Shown: piece by piece, positions 10,901 through 23,700 of the stretch | Layout of the letters: every line of letters starts with the position of its first letter | How positions within the stretch are numbered: the first letter of the stretch is position 1 | Assembly: GCA_020137815.1 (NCBI GenBank) | Contig: CM035357.1 | Span: forward strand, 4,741,496 to 4,805,495 | Length of the DNA stretch: 64,000 bases | Origin: Hormiphora californensis | Lineage: Eukaryota; Ctenophora; Tentaculata; Cydippida; Pleurobrachiidae | Reading direction: 5' to 3' | Notes under the pieces: model-generated | Seen by the model: the letters and a program-made list of their open reading frames with translations, nothing else | Told to the model about the DNA's origin: nothing | Databases searched by the model: none | Translations under genes and position numbers: made by a program

Positions 10901-13900
10901 GGGATGGTGATCCACTAGTTACCTCACCTATGGAGGGGGAGTGAGGGGAGGGGAGTGAGGAGGGAGTGATGGGAGGTACAACAGGGGGATGGAGAGCCAC
11001 TTGTTACCTCACCTATGGAGGGGGAGTGAGGGGAGTGGGAGGGGAGTGGAGGGGGAGTGATGGGAGGTACAACAGGGGGAGGGAGACCCACTTGTTACCT
11101 CACCTATGGAGGGGGAGTGAGGAGAGGGGAGGGGAGAGGAGTGAGGGGAGGTACAACAGGGGGATGGAGAGCCACTTGTTACCTCACCTATGGAGGGGGA
11201 GTGAGGGGAGGGGAGTGAGGGGGAGTGATGGGAGGTACAACAGGGGGAGGGGACCCACTCGTTACCTCACCTATGGAGGGGGAGTGAGGGGAGGGGAGTA
11301 AGGAGGGAGTGATGGGAGGTACAACAGGGGGAGGGAGATCCACTATAGTTACCTCACCTATGGAGGGGGAGTGAGGGGAGGGGAGTAAGGGGGAGTGATG
11401 GGAGGTACAACAGGGGGATGGTGAACCACTTGTTACCTCACCTTGTTAATTAGTGGTTAGTTAGTTGTTAAAGAGAATGGCGGCAGGAGTTGAGAAAGTT
11501 ACGAGGATAATTGAAGGCACAGTGAGTGACAGAGAGGACTAAAGAGAGAGGTAAATTAAGACATATAAGAGTTCGTTTTCTCTCTAAAAAAACGTACCCA
11601 CAACTTCCCCATCCAAGTTTAGAATGGGATAGTGAGGTCGAGCAGGTGCCTTCTCTACTATCAATCCTACTCTCCTTCGTCCCTCCTTGGCCTTGAATCT
11701 TCTCATAACCTCATCAGCACCAGGGAAATCTCTCGCTGCCCTTCGTCTCTTTGCTGAAGAGGGGTATTGGAGTTGGTGAGTGGTTGGGGGAAGGAGCAGC
11801 GGATATATACAGTAAGACCCGATTTACCGGGGTAGGCCATTTTGCCCGGTAAATTGGAGGCCAGTAATAGGGGTCGGACTGTATCGCTCTCTTTGTACGT
11901 CTCTACTCGCCAACTATCTAAGACACGTTTAAACGGCCCGTGCTCATAATTAGTATTGAAATTACCCGAAATTACTCCTAATCGCGAGCTCCCACAGCGT
12001 AATAATAGGGGTGACTTCGTAACCAATAAGTGGTTAACTGGTCTGGCCGCGGGAGAGTCTCTCTGGGAGACAGTATAGTGTTAGAAAGACTGCTGCTTGC
12101 TAGACTCAGAGACTAGACAGTTATTTCTTGGTCAGACCTTGGTAATTGTCACACGTGCTAATATCATTCCGGGAGCCAATGAAAAAAAGGTGGAACGCTT
12201 CAAAACACAGCTAATGGGATGGCAATTGGCACGTGTAAACGGCTCTTATTTAAACATACTATATCTATATCTGCTTTCATTTTGTTGTAGCTTTTCCTGA
12301 AAATGTTTCTCAAGCGATCGCTCCTTGTTGTTCTGCTGATTCACTCTGTCACTCCCACAGGTTGGTTACAATTTATAAATTAATTGAAAATATCCATATT
12401 AATTATTGGTAATTCATAGCCCACGTATCGAAATTAGTCAGGTAGAGTGGTTTCCGCTTTGATATAAAAAGATTGTCGTTTTTGCCTCATTTTATCACCC
12501 CTTGTGAAACCTACCCACAGTCCACATAAGGGTCCCCTCAACAGGAGTTGTAGTTTCATCAATGTCATTCCCATAGAGGCACAACCCTGCCTCCAACCTC
12601 AAACTGTCACGGGCACCTGATCAGGAGGATATATCTATTAGGGAACACTCCCGGCATTTCCAATGTGTATCAGATCTGTAGCATATCTAGAAGAATGAGG
12701 AGACCCAGGGAGGAGAGAGTGGGAGAACTAGGAAGATAGGAGTATTGGGGAGTATTGGGGAGATAGATGCTGAGGGAGATGGTAGAATCGGGGAGATACA
12801 GAGAGATGGTAGGATTGGGGAGATGCCGGGAGAGAGAGGGGGGGGATAATGGTGGAGATGTACTTACCAAGTCCAGCAAGTTTGACGTCATCGCTGGCAG
12901 CCATCAACTTTTCTACCAGCTCTACTGTCCGGTCAGTAGGTACAGAGATCTGAAGGGGTCAGGGGAATAATTGTCAGTCTATCTAACGAGAATTAGAAAA
13001 ATTTGAAATCCTCGCATGTAGGACCGCAATACTAAAAGTAACCTTGATTGTCATTCACTTACTCCGAAACAAGTCAGAACATTTACAAATTAATAAAACA
13101 ATCAACTTATTAATTAATTAAATAACTAGCTAATTAATTAATTAATTACCTCAACACCATCCTCCCCGGTGTACCCACACCGTGTAACTCTACACGGAAT
13201 GCCCCAGACATCTACAAGAGCGGTATGGTTGAAAAACAGTTTTGAGAGGTCGTCTCTCACTCCACCCTGGAGCACTCCCTCCATTTTAGGACCTGCAATA
13301 AACGATTCATTTTGTAAAATTAATTGTATTGGTTAAGTTAGAATATATTATTCGGGTGAATTAAATTGGGAGAAAGTCCCGCGTTCACCTAACAGTGCAT
13401 TCGTTAATATGGTACCTTGAACAGCGATCAGGCTATGGTTTGGTTTTATTTCAACATCCACATCCAACCAGGAGCTCTTAGCTGCCTCAAGACGTGCCTG
13501 AACATGATCTGTTAGATCAGCTTTTGAACTTCACTCTTTTTCTGTTAACTCGTTTGCCCTCAAAGCACTTCAAAGCACTTCAAAGCATTTATATCAATAT
13601 CATGGGAGAGCGCAAATATAATGAGGGTGATATTATCTGTAACTATAGCAACCAACACAGACATATACCCATTATAAATCTTCTATATGCTATGATCTAA
13701 CACACAGTATCTATTTCTCACCTAGATATACTTAACATAGGCACACCCCTTAGATCGCTTATATCTAACTCAACTCCTCTAAGCACTTACAACTTTCACA
13801 TCCCACTTGTTGCTCTCTTATTCAAGAAGAATGTTGAAACTCCTAACATTTGTTTTTGTGTTCCTACTTACCGCTGCATCAAGCGGTAAGAACTAAGATA

Positions 13901-16634
13901 TATATCCAATTTGTTCAGTAATTGGATCATTTCTTACAACTTTTTACAAATTTTTTAATTCCTTTCAGAAAATTGCACCTTAACAAGAAAGAGTATACCG
14001 CTCTCCTACGATACCTCTACTACTGAAGTTGGTAAGGTCCGCGCTGGAGATTATCTCTACTTGTACTGTGAAGGAGATGGGTGGAAAGAACAGGTAGTAA
14101 CCTGTACCGATAATACCGAGACTCCGGATTGTGGAGAAACATCAAAACGAGCTAAGTTTACAGGTGAGAAAATATTATTTGGCCTTTCAATTAAATATAG
14201 CATTATTTTCCCTACAATATAATCAAAAAATCAAATACTGTACTGCTAAAACGTTGCTTTTCTTTAATTGATAAAATCAAATACAGTCGGACCCCGATTT
14301 AGTGGCATCCTCAGGGGAAAAAATCCTGTCACTAAATCGGGGTCAAATAATGTTAATTTCCTATATCGGGGGAAAAAATCCTGCCACTAAATCGGGGTGC
14401 CACTAAATCGGGGGACACTAAATGGGGGTCCGACTGTAACAGCCATGTTTCAGAAAGAACAAAGCTTCTGGTGTTATTTCCAGACGAGGCAAGGTCACAA
14501 CCAGATTGTAAAACCTACTGTTCTGAGATGAACGGTCAACTACCAACTATTCTCAATGAAGGAGAAAACAACCGACTTAATTGGCTGATAAAATATTACG
14601 ACAAACGACTCAGCTGGCTAGGTATGTAACTTACATTAGGAGTAATTTCTTTACCAATCACAACATGCTAATGATCGTCGCACAAGTAACTGTCCTCTCC
14701 GAACCAGGCCGTTGCAGCGTTCGAGACATGACAATCATGTAATAAGACAACCTAATGACTACTATACAATCCCCTAAAGGTCTATATGATACTACTGAAA
14801 AAGACTTAAAGAATGGCTGGGAATGGCCTGATGGGTCACCTCTTACTAGTGAATCTTATGCTAACTGGGCTCCAAATGAACCGAACCTTAAAACCGAACG
14901 ATATGCCCTTATGAGATTAGATTCTAAGTGGAATGATCATACCGCTCCAACAAATCCTTATTGTTCTTGCGACTTTTTGAAATTATCTACAGGTACAGAA
15001 TAACAGCTAACTGCACAGTTATACTCACAAACAATCGACCAACAATTGACACAACAATATTTCACAACACCTCCATCCATCCATCCATGCCCCATGCCCC
15101 TAACCAAAAAGCAAAAATCTACCTCAGATATATACCAAAACCTTCATGTATTTTATATAACGAATGCGGTGGCAATGCCACAGCCCCATACAGCCACCGC
15201 GTTTTCCTGCTTAATATAACGGATATACCGACACCTTCAGGATAACTAACCATGATATGAGCGAGGTCCTTGTCAGCACAGCCCGCGTTACACACCAGAT
15301 TCAGGTACCCATTAGTTGTACGGTGTACAATACAATCATCAATAATTCCACCCTGGTCAGTGGTTAGCAGGGACAGTGTTACCGGTGTTGTCAGCCAGAC
15401 CTGCCACATCAGCAACTAGAGGGAGAGGAAGTTGGGGGTTAGAGGGGGAGAGTTAGAAGTTAGAGAGAGGAGGGGGAGTTGGAGACAGAGAGGGGATAAA
15501 GAGGTGGTTAAAAAGATGGAGAGTTTCTTCTACAGATACTTCTTACCAATAAGAGACTCCATAAACTTCACCCTATCCTCTCCGTGAATGTGCAGTTGCA
15601 GCATGTGACTAACATCAAATATACTTACACCCTGAAAAGTTAATTGTTACTTAATGCCATAATTGCGATAATATGGAGAAATATATCGTTGGTACACATC
15701 CCAGCAATGATTAATTACTCCACAGTATAATCGATTCACCAACGAATAAAGCACTGGCTTACCTTGCGTGTGTGTAGATGAGACTGTACATGACTCAAAT
15801 CAGGATAACTAACAGGGAGGGCCCACCCTGCAAAATCCACCATCTTACCTCCATTCTCGACGTGGTAATCAAACAGAGCCGTCTTTTTCAACTGAAAAGG
15901 GGTATAATCGTTGAAACATTGGAACAAGGTGAGCGTGACGGGACTTGTTGTTATGTCTGTTTGTGCTTGCAATGTTTACAGTTCACAGTTCAAATCACAG
16001 CGTGCATCCTGCCGCCATGTGATGACGCCGCGCGGCTATACTGCTGAATTGTGGTGCTTTCATCGCAGAACGCGCGGAGAAACCAGCAAGAGGTGGGCGA
16101 ACTGCGAAGGAATAGGGATCAAAACTGGACATAAATTGTGATTAGGACATGGAGCCACGAACTACAAAATACTGTAAAACCATTAATTTTCGTGGGGAAT
16201 TAATTTTCGCGTTTTGGCTTAGACTGGCTTCTGGTGGTCCCTGATGACTTCGCCAGCGTACCAGGAGTCGCTGATGAAGGAGTAGTTCACTCCTGGTACG
16301 CTGGTGAAGTCGTCAGGGACCACTAAAAGCGAGTCTAGGCCAAAACGCTAAAATTAATTCCCGCGAAAATATATGGTTTTACGGTAGAAGACGGCTGACG
16401 GAATGTTGATTCAAATAATAAGAGGCACAGCAAGGATTCATGCTTTTAAGTGAACCAAACTCAAGGGGAAAAAAGTAGACGTGCCATCAAAATGTAATTT
16501 GACACGACTACTAAATTATTGAAACATACCCTCCAAAAGAAGGGAAAACGAATATTCAAATAACTTACGTCAGCAATGGATGCGAGGGACCTGGTAAGGG
16601 ATCGAGCCGGTGCCAAAAAACGAGCGGTTAACAT
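7973..16634 (-). CDS. AMT: aminomethyltransferase, mitochondrial (glycine cleavage T-protein), 11 exons
   Basis: T-protein of the mitochondrial glycine cleavage system: it transfers the aminomethyl carbon to tetrahydrofolate and releases ammonia. Minus-strand exons: 16569-16634, 15763-15891, 15547-15631, 15251-15415, 13416-13497, 13150-13292, 12868-12949, 12515-12616, 11598-11753, 8528-8625, 7973-8056, all bounded by GT/AG, about 396 aa (family about 400). Exon 1 encodes a 22-residue Arg/Ala/Ser-rich peptide ([12 protein letters not shown]) typical of mitochondrial targeting. Later landmarks are [69 protein letters not shown] and the end [13 protein letters not shown]. Exon 4 contains one extra base near 15382 that shifts the frame between the [11 protein letters not shown] and [11 protein letters not shown] segments. 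Intron 4 holds a lectin gene on the other strand; intron 9 holds a LINE and an array of exon-10 copies. Confidence 0.93.
8057..8527. other. AMT intron 10
   Basis: The intron carries a short telomere-like stretch (GGTTAGGGTTAG and variants, 8215-8255). Two similar segments mentioning GGCCAATGCTCTG (about 8383 and 8450) form a weak direct repeat. No coding sequence is seen. Confidence 0.45.
8695..10705 (-). mobile_element. LINE fragment in AMT intron 9
   Basis: Minus-strand, 5'-truncated LINE ORF2. Visible pieces are a pre-RT segment with [17 protein letters not shown] (about 10.6 kb), [20 protein letters not shown] (about 10.1 kb), a [14 protein letters not shown] box (about 9.7 kb), the catalytic [13 protein letters not shown] (about 9.63 kb), and the C-terminal region with [10 protein letters not shown] and RPPIDGY (9092-8694). 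Stops and frame changes make it inactive. It sits between AMT exon 10 and the tandem array at 10.7-11.45 kb, in the same orientation as AMT, and so was probably inserted into the edge of that array. Confidence 0.85.
10706..11450. repeat. tandem array of AMT exon-10 splice-site copies (about 85 bp x 9)
   Basis: Nine units start with CCACT(A/T)GTTACCTCACC at about 10741, 10828, 10912, 10997, 11088, 11172, 11255, 11340 and 11426, a spacing of 83-91 bp. Read on the minus strand, each unit contains a pyrimidine tract ending CTCCATAG, then GTGAGGTAAC and roughly 35 nt almost identical to the first part of real AMT exon 10 ([10 protein letters not shown]), then CTCC/CATCACTCCC filler. The array lies 2 kb upstream (in AMT direction) of the real exon, separated only by the LINE. 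Confidence 0.9.
11808..11883. mobile_element. short MITE, CCCCGATTTA family copy 1
   Basis: A 76-bp palindromic element starts TACAGTAAGACCCGATTTACC and ends with GGGGTCGGACTGTA. It lies in AMT intron 8. The TA at both ends is the likely target duplication. Confidence 0.7.
13831..15003 (+). CDS. secreted C-type lectin, nested in AMT intron 4
   Basis: Four plus-strand exons (13831-13885, 13969-14163, 14484-14621, 14780-15003) give 203 aa. Residues 1-18 are a clear signal peptide ([19 protein letters not shown]). A short cysteine-containing N-terminal region ([25 protein letters not shown]) is followed by a C-type lectin domain: [37 protein letters not shown], then KWND. The EPN triplet and WND are the calcium/sugar-binding motifs usually linked to mannose- or GlcNAc-type specificity. 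The final cysteine pair is unusually spaced (CSC) and the domain ends close after it, so disulfide pairing may differ from the classical one. The gene is read opposite to AMT and lies wholly within one AMT intron. The specific ligand is not known. Confidence 0.85.
14282..14438. mobile_element. MITE, CCCCGATTTA family copy 2 (TAGTGG variant)
   Basis: It runs from TACAGTCGGACCCCGATTTA to GGGGGTCCGACTGTA in intron 2 of the lectin gene. Internal subrepeats read CACTAAATCGGGG. Confidence 0.8.
16170..16386. mobile_element. palindromic MITE (TACTGTAAAACC ends)
   Basis: A 217-bp near-perfect hairpin runs from TACTGTAAAACCATTAATTT to ATGGTTTTACGGTA in AMT intron 1, with the apex around 16279. It has no coding capacity. 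TA at both ends suggests a TA target duplication. Confidence 0.8.
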
Positions 16635-16935
16635 TTCTACAGCTTGAAAAAGGGGTGAGTTGTTAGTACAAAGTATAATTAATTGAGTAAATAATTTAAA
16701 TGTGGAGTGGGCTAGAAAGCAAAAGGGGGGGGGGGTTGATGGGTAAATCTAGAAGGGCAGCTATTATAACAGTTGGAGCTCATGCTATTACGATGCTACA
16801 ATATAATTGAGTTGTGTGTGTAATGACGTAGAAAAGTAATTTGAGATCTGCAAAAGGAAGAAGATTCAATTCTCATAGTTTCTCTCTGTATTAACTTTCT
16901 TACAAGCTACATTTCTGAGTCCGTTTTGAATTTTT

Positions 16936-17551
16936 GGGGGGGGTCCAGCCCTAAAAAAAGCTAAGCTAACGGCCAAAATCAGGGTACCTTTAGCTTTTTT
17001 TAGCTTTTTTTAGCTTTTTTTAGCTTTTTTTAGCCTTTTTTAGCTTTTTTTAGCTTTTTTTAGCTTTATTTAGCTTTTTTTAGCTTTTTTAAGGCTAAAA
17101 AAAGCTAAAAAAAAGCTAAAAAAAGCTAAAATTGAGTTTTTAGTGGATTCATATAGGTTCGAATCCCGCTGACGCCAAATTTTTTAAACTTTTATTATAA
17201 CGTTTTATAACGTTTTTTGAACTTTTTTAAAACTATTTTTATCAAATTTGAATAATATTTTTATCGAAAAAATGTCTCCAGAAAATGGCAGTAGGGGTGG
17301 ATACAGAAATTGCTATGTATGGACATAAACGGTAGATTATGGTAAAAAATGTGCAGGAAATGAACAAATGCAGTCAATAGACGTCCGGAAGGATGAAAAT
17401 TTAATGGAAAAGTGTCAAGATGAATGCTGAAAAAACATAAAAAGTAGGGCTAAAAAAAGCTAAAAAAAGCTAAAAAAAGCTAAAATAAAAAACGCTATCG
17501 ACCAAAATCAGGGTACCTTTAGCTTTTTTTAGGGCTGGACCCCCCCTCCCA
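16936..17551. mobile_element. MITE with expanded TAGCTTTTTT tracts
   Basis: Inverted ends GGGTCCAGCCCTAAAAAAAG (16943) and CTTTTTTTAGGGCTGGACCC (17550) bound the element. Just inside both ends is GACCAAAATCAGGGTACC or a close variant. The left interior is an array of about 11 TAGCTTTTTT decamers (16990-17095), followed by its inverted form; a shorter GCTAAAAAAA array lies at the right (17448-17483). The element lies between the divergent AMT and acyltransferase genes. Confidence 0.75.
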
Positions 17552-17571
17552 TTTTTATATTACTCACAAGC

Positions 17572-17754
17572 CTTAGAATTTGAAGAAAAAAACATCAACG
17601 TATTTGCCAGTGACCTTAAATTACAAATTCTAAAGAAACTGTATGACGTGAAGGCCCTCCACCAGGTACTACTGGGTGCCCCACTGTATTTGTACAATTA
17701 CCCACCATGTGACACAGTACTGATAAAGAAAGGCCATCTCGTGCACGGTGTATA
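17572..17754 (+). other. orphan open frame upstream of the acyltransferase gene
   Basis: After an AG, 60 open codons run to a TAA at 17752-17754, with a protein-like composition (for example SDLKLQILKKLYDVKALHQ, LYLYNYPPCDTVLIKKG). There is no in-frame Met at the start. It may be a leftover exon or chance; the family is not recognised. Confidence 0.2.
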
Positions 17755-17772
17755 ATATTTCACTTTTCAACC

Positions 17773-20700
17773 ATGGTTTTGCTGCTTCTTTGCTTCCTCG
17801 TAACAGGGGCCACAGCAGCTGTCAACTTTCCCTATAATCACCATGACAACATTGCTCAAAAACTCTCTACATTGGGTTCCCTCAACCAATCATCCTTGGC
17901 ACCTTTCCTCACGGAGCTACTAAACTCGGTTGACATGGAACTAGTTCTGGAGAATGCAGTCAGAAACCTCGGGAACTCATCTACTTGTCTAACGAAACTA
18001 AACACCCTGGCTTCGTTCTCAAACCCTGCTGAGTCAATTGCTTACTTTGATACACTGGGAAAACCAGCCTCGGGCCTAACCAGGAACTTCGCCGGATTCA
18101 ACTTCCTAGGCAGTTATGATGAGTGTATGACATTAAAAAACAGCAGTTTAGGATATTACGAGTGGTGTGCGGCACACTTAACGGTCAACATCACCCTGGG
18201 TCCTGGGGTGATCTTCCCAGTTCCAGTTCGGTGGACGCTCTGCCAGCCGTGGGAGTGCAGGGAGGGGGACATCAGCACTGCTGTCAGCTCACTCTTCCAA
18301 GAGATAACAATATTGTCAAAGGGAGTGGTGAAATTGGCCTCCTTCTACCAGATTTGTAACTACGAAGAAAGCTTCACAGCAGGAGCGTACATTGGTATGG
18401 TGTTGTCGGGGTTATTCGCAGTATTGGTTACCATGGCAACCATATACCGGGCTGTATCACCCGTGATAAGGAGTTTGTTGCGGCCTAGTAGTCCTGGAGA
18501 CAAGACGGTGCGGTGTCCGAGGATGGCATCCAAAGTGGGGGGACACCCAACAAGCAACACGTTCCTGATTCCAAACTGGACAGATTTATCAAGTGTTTTG
18601 CCCTCCAGGACACCATGTCCGATCTGACCAACACCAATGTCAAATCAGGACAAGTGTTGTGCCTGAATGGGATTAGAGTTCTCAGTATCAACTGGGTCGT
18701 CCTGGGACACACGTACATGTACTTTTTGGGTTGTAATGGAGATTTTGGGTACGTGGGCGAGGCACTACAACGCCATTCTTTTGATACCATCTCAAACGGT
18801 CTGCCGTCCGTGGACTCCTTCTTTGCACTCAGTGGTTTTCTGGTGGCATACCTGCTCCTAAAGCAGCTGACTAAAAAGGGACACCTTGCCCCATTTGAGT
18901 GGATCGCTTATTACGTTCACCGTTATATCAGACTGACAGTTCCTTTCTTAATGGTAATTCTGATCGAGGGATTCTGCTATCAAGTGTGGTTTACAGGACC
19001 CCAAAAACCTGAGACACAGGGAATTCCAGGTAACTAGGGGGTAACTAGGGGGTAACCAGAGGGTAACTAGATGCTAACTAGAGGGTAACTAGATGCTAAC
19101 TAGAGGGTAACTAATAGTTACACAACTCATTTATGTGGTGATGCTAATTGACTACTAACACAATATCATATCAGGTTGTCACAAATCATGGTGGACTAAT
19201 CTTCTCTATATCCAGAACTTGTATCCGTGGACACCAGATGCAACAAGCCAGTGTGTCGGTCAGGCGTGGTACCTGGCAAATGATATGCAGTTCTATATCA
19301 TCGCACCTTTCTTTATTCTCCCTCTATTTTACAAGCCTAAACTCGGTAATAATTCATCAATATCATCTTGAAGTGATTATCTAGTTATTTTTGGTGATCT
19401 CTCTAATGGGAGACTGAGAAGTTTTATCCACCTTCAGGCTCACTGCCAAAGCTCTAAGTATCTAGTTAAGATAGTTACTAAAGTCGGACCGCGATAATTT
19501 ACCAGGATCCTAGGGGAAACTGGTGAATCGGGATTCGGGGTCCGACATTATATCCCTAAATAATTCAGGAGCGATTCTACTAACGGGGGCAGTTGTAGCC
19601 AGCGCCATCACATCCGCAGTCCTAACCTACCACAACAACCTTGGCCTTTCCGTGCTGAGTGGAAATCCTGATGCCTTCTCGATGATTTACATCAAACCCT
19701 ACACCAGGATCCCACCGTACCTGATCGGTGTTGCGGGGGGATGGTTTTATTGGGCTTGGGGAGAACGCATCACCTCAATCGTCTATAAAACACCAATGGT
19801 AAATAACTAAATAAGGGTCTAGGAGATAACATATAATTAGCTATTTATTCTTTAAACCTATTCAGTGGGTTAATTTTAATGTGTTTCATGTGTTAACATT
19901 CTGTTTCAGTGCATTCGAGTTGCAGTTGCAGTGCCTCTATGGCTGGCCTCATTTGGCATGCAGTACGGGGTGGTGTATGGACCGCACAATGCCGCTGTAA
20001 CTCAGGTGATACAGCAGAAATTAGCTCCGATGGTGGATTCTGTGTCGTATGGAAGCTTGGCACGCATCGCATGGGGAATCTCAATAGTCCTTCAGGTTTG
20101 TCGGGGGAACACTGTGCGTGTTGCAGTAGTCCTTTTCTGTACTGACTGACTATCAACAACCGCACAAGAAAGGTGGATTGCTGTTTCTGACACAGACAAA
20201 AAGATACAACCGATTCCGAGCCAAAACTAAAACTAAACCGAAACAAATAAATACTCATAAATGCAGCCACTTTTCTCTCTCTCTTCTCTACCTACTCAAT
20301 CTCATACAACTCATCTCTCAAATCGGGGGGTCTCTATGCAGAGTCTCCGGACTCATTTAGTCGCCAGCATCTTAGGAAGCCACATTGCTAGACTAAGGCT
20401 GGATCTCAGACTAAAGCTCAGGCTATGCTTCAGATCACAGGAACTGACTCAATAGAATTGAACTCTCTCAGCAGAACTGTCTCCATACAGAACTCACTCT
20501 AGTGTCTCTACTCAACTCCAAACTCTCAGTCTCTCTCAGGAACTCTCTCATTCTCTAAGTGTCTCTCGAAGCAGAACTCGAGATCTCTGGAACTCGCACT
20601 CGCAGGAACTGCCTCTCAGGAACTGCCTCTCAGGAACTGTCGGGAACTGACAAGTGTCCTCTCCTCTTGTACCAGCTGACCACACCCGTCTTCTCCTCCA

Positions 20701-23700
20701 CACGTTCTCCGTCTCCAATCCAGGGCGTAGGTAGTTCCCCATTGTCTCCAACTATCGGTAGATCTTCTGGAGCATCTGATTGGTTTGCTGCGGACTACTA
20801 CGATTGTCAGCAAAAGCAGCTATTGTCTAACTTGGTACAAGCGGCATACCAGATCAAACCACACCCGTGTGAAGTTTCTCTTTCAGAAATAATCAGCCTT
20901 CTTCTCCTCCGGGAACAATGCATTCAATCCGGTCAATACAAAATAACTCAGACTGCAGTGGTCAACAATACTGTAGCGGTGAAACAATGAATAAACTCAG
21001 GTTTATTACCACAACAGCAAAACAAGCCGAAAGCCAACAACAAACTCACATTCAGATGATAAACATACATAACTACCGACAAACATGCATAGTGGATCAG
21101 CTGCCAGTTCAGCTGATGCCACATCCACCCCTCTCTCCGAAGAGAAGAACTGCAGGTTCATTACATACTGCTGTTAAACAAATTCCCTGTGGAAATACTA
21201 ATAACACCTATCCGATCAAAACACCACCATATGTCCTATTTTTAATTTTGTACCAGCAGCAGGCTGAGGTAACATCCATCCGGGATCTAGTTCTGTTGGC
21301 CGAACTCAACTGACATTACTGCATGTCATTTTAACCATTCGGTTACATCACTCCTCCACCAGACATCAGTGTCACCATAGTTTGCGGTTTTTATTAATCC
21401 TATCTCACCTAAGACCAGTGTTCTCAGGAACAATACATTTAGTGAATTTAACTATCAGGGCTCTAATATAGTTCAACTTCGCGGGAAGCTAATTCTAACC
21501 TACACCACAATTCATCCGTTAATCCTCAGGATTAACTACACTATAGCAGACAGGCAAACTAAATCCCGATTTCGCCGGAAATCACCAGATGCTTCTGTGC
21601 AACTCATTATATCCGTAACAGAAACAAACAGATACCGCGGGGAAACTTAACAAGACTTGACCTGCTTCAGTGCGGGGTTTCAGACCTTCAGAGTCTCAGT
21701 TTTGGGCCCCTGCTAATGAACCGAAAAAAACATGCTACACTCAATGCTTCTCTCTCACACTTCACTACCACTTAAAAACTACAAGTCCACCTATAACACA
21801 GAAACTAAAAACTTACAGACACATAGACAAACACCATCTAACTCAAATCTCTCGAACTCTCAACTCTCACTCTTCCAGAGACAACACTACACTATACACT
21901 ACCACTACAAATAAATAACAAGACATCAGGTCCAGGACTACACCATGCCCATCAGAGGCACACTCCAGCAGTAACAATCCACTGCATCTAGTTCCGCTTG
22001 CAGAGTACATACTTGGCGAGGTCATGCTTGATCAGTGGGGCGCCAACTGGTGACCAGTCCCGCACAGCATGGCCAGTGCCATACGAGACCAGCGATCACC
22101 GCGAAGGACTGACTATTTGTTAGCGGTCCACCACCGACCAATCACACCAAACTTCCTACAAGCCGAACCATTACCAGTACTGGCCTGGGGACTAGTATAC
22201 AACAAACAGGCCTAATCAAACTTCAGAAACGGTCTACGTGACTCGTTTTTCTCCGGCGTTCACCGCCACACCCCAGGCTGAACAAAACACTTAACAACAC
22301 TCTCCGGAAACGTCTTAACTCTGCGTTCGCCAAGTACTGTCCGTGCACATTTCAAAAAATCCTCAATTCTTCATACTCTATATCTCTTCCGTGAGATATA
22401 CCCGTTTATCCTCCGGCTACTCCTACCGGGCCATTCTTACATAGACAACTCAGAACAATTCCACAATCTAAATGACAGTACAACACTCTTACACGTCCTT
22501 CTAAGCACACACAAACTCACTAACACACACCAACAATCTGTGCTTAGCAAATACAACCAAGATAAACCACAAACCAGAAGCAACACAAGAATTAGCAGAG
22601 AAAATCCACTCAGACAAACTACTAAACCTGGCTATAGCAGAGCCAATTACTGAATGAACTGCTTCACTTCCAGTCATCCTCACCCCTTTATACCAAGGTC
22701 TTCTCCAGAAATCGAACTACAGGTCCTAATTTCAGATGCCATCTACCATTTCCAAATCATCAGGATTCCGTATGCTGCTCAGTACCACTGCAAAACACTC
22801 CGAGATCCCCTGAAACGGAGTCCTATAGGACCGGACTACGAGCACAGACGTACCGTGTCTAACTATAACTGCAGCTGACTTCCACCAGGCTTCCTACCTC
22901 GAACCAATCGATACAGCCGTGTAACGAGATTATATCCTGGAATTCACCGGATTTCCAAAACTTTTCAGGCCAAGCTTAAGTGGAACTCGGATTCGCCCTA
23001 AAATCTCCTTCATTGTCATCGAGCAGTCGAGCAGTTTACACCATCAGGGCGTCTCACCAGTTCAGAAAAATTTAGCCTTCAGACAATCGAGACATATTGT
23101 TCCTCCAGAGCAACAATGAAACTGAAAACGGGTTTCAAATTTCTGAGCGAAATAACATCATACCTCCGGGCTACCGCGACATAACGGAAGTCGACCAAAA
23201 AGCGGGGAAAAACACAAGCGGATCAACTTCTTTCTGGCCTCCGGGCTCTGCGGGACAGCAGCAATCCCTTCCTTCATCAGGGAAAATGGAAATATTTAGC
23301 TGTAAATCAGTTTTCAGCTATCATATCAGATCAAAAATTTACCTTCGGCTTACAACGAGTCAACGGGACTACGATCAAATGCAAAGACTAATCATCATCA
23401 CCTCGGGGCTCTTACGGGACAACAGTCAACAGCAATCCCTAGCTGAAAACGGTTTTTAGCTAACTCATCAGATCAGAATTCTTACCTCCGGGCAACAGCA
23501 CAGTAAGAAAACAGAACAATTTTCAAAAACGGGGAAGACAACACAACGACTAACTCTTAATAGCCTCCGGGCTACTACGACATAACAGATATACACCAAA
23601 TAGCAGGGAACAAACACGAGCGGATGAACTTTTCTCCGGCCTCCGGGCTCTACGGAACAGCAGCAATCCCACCGAAGCCACCATTTTGTGCGTGTTGCAG

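Noticed and set aside
10545-11000. 151-codon minus-strand frame with repeated [10 protein letters not shown]
   Set aside because: It runs across the AMT exon-10 array and the LINE edge. The peptide repeats come from copied exon sequence, not from an independent gene.
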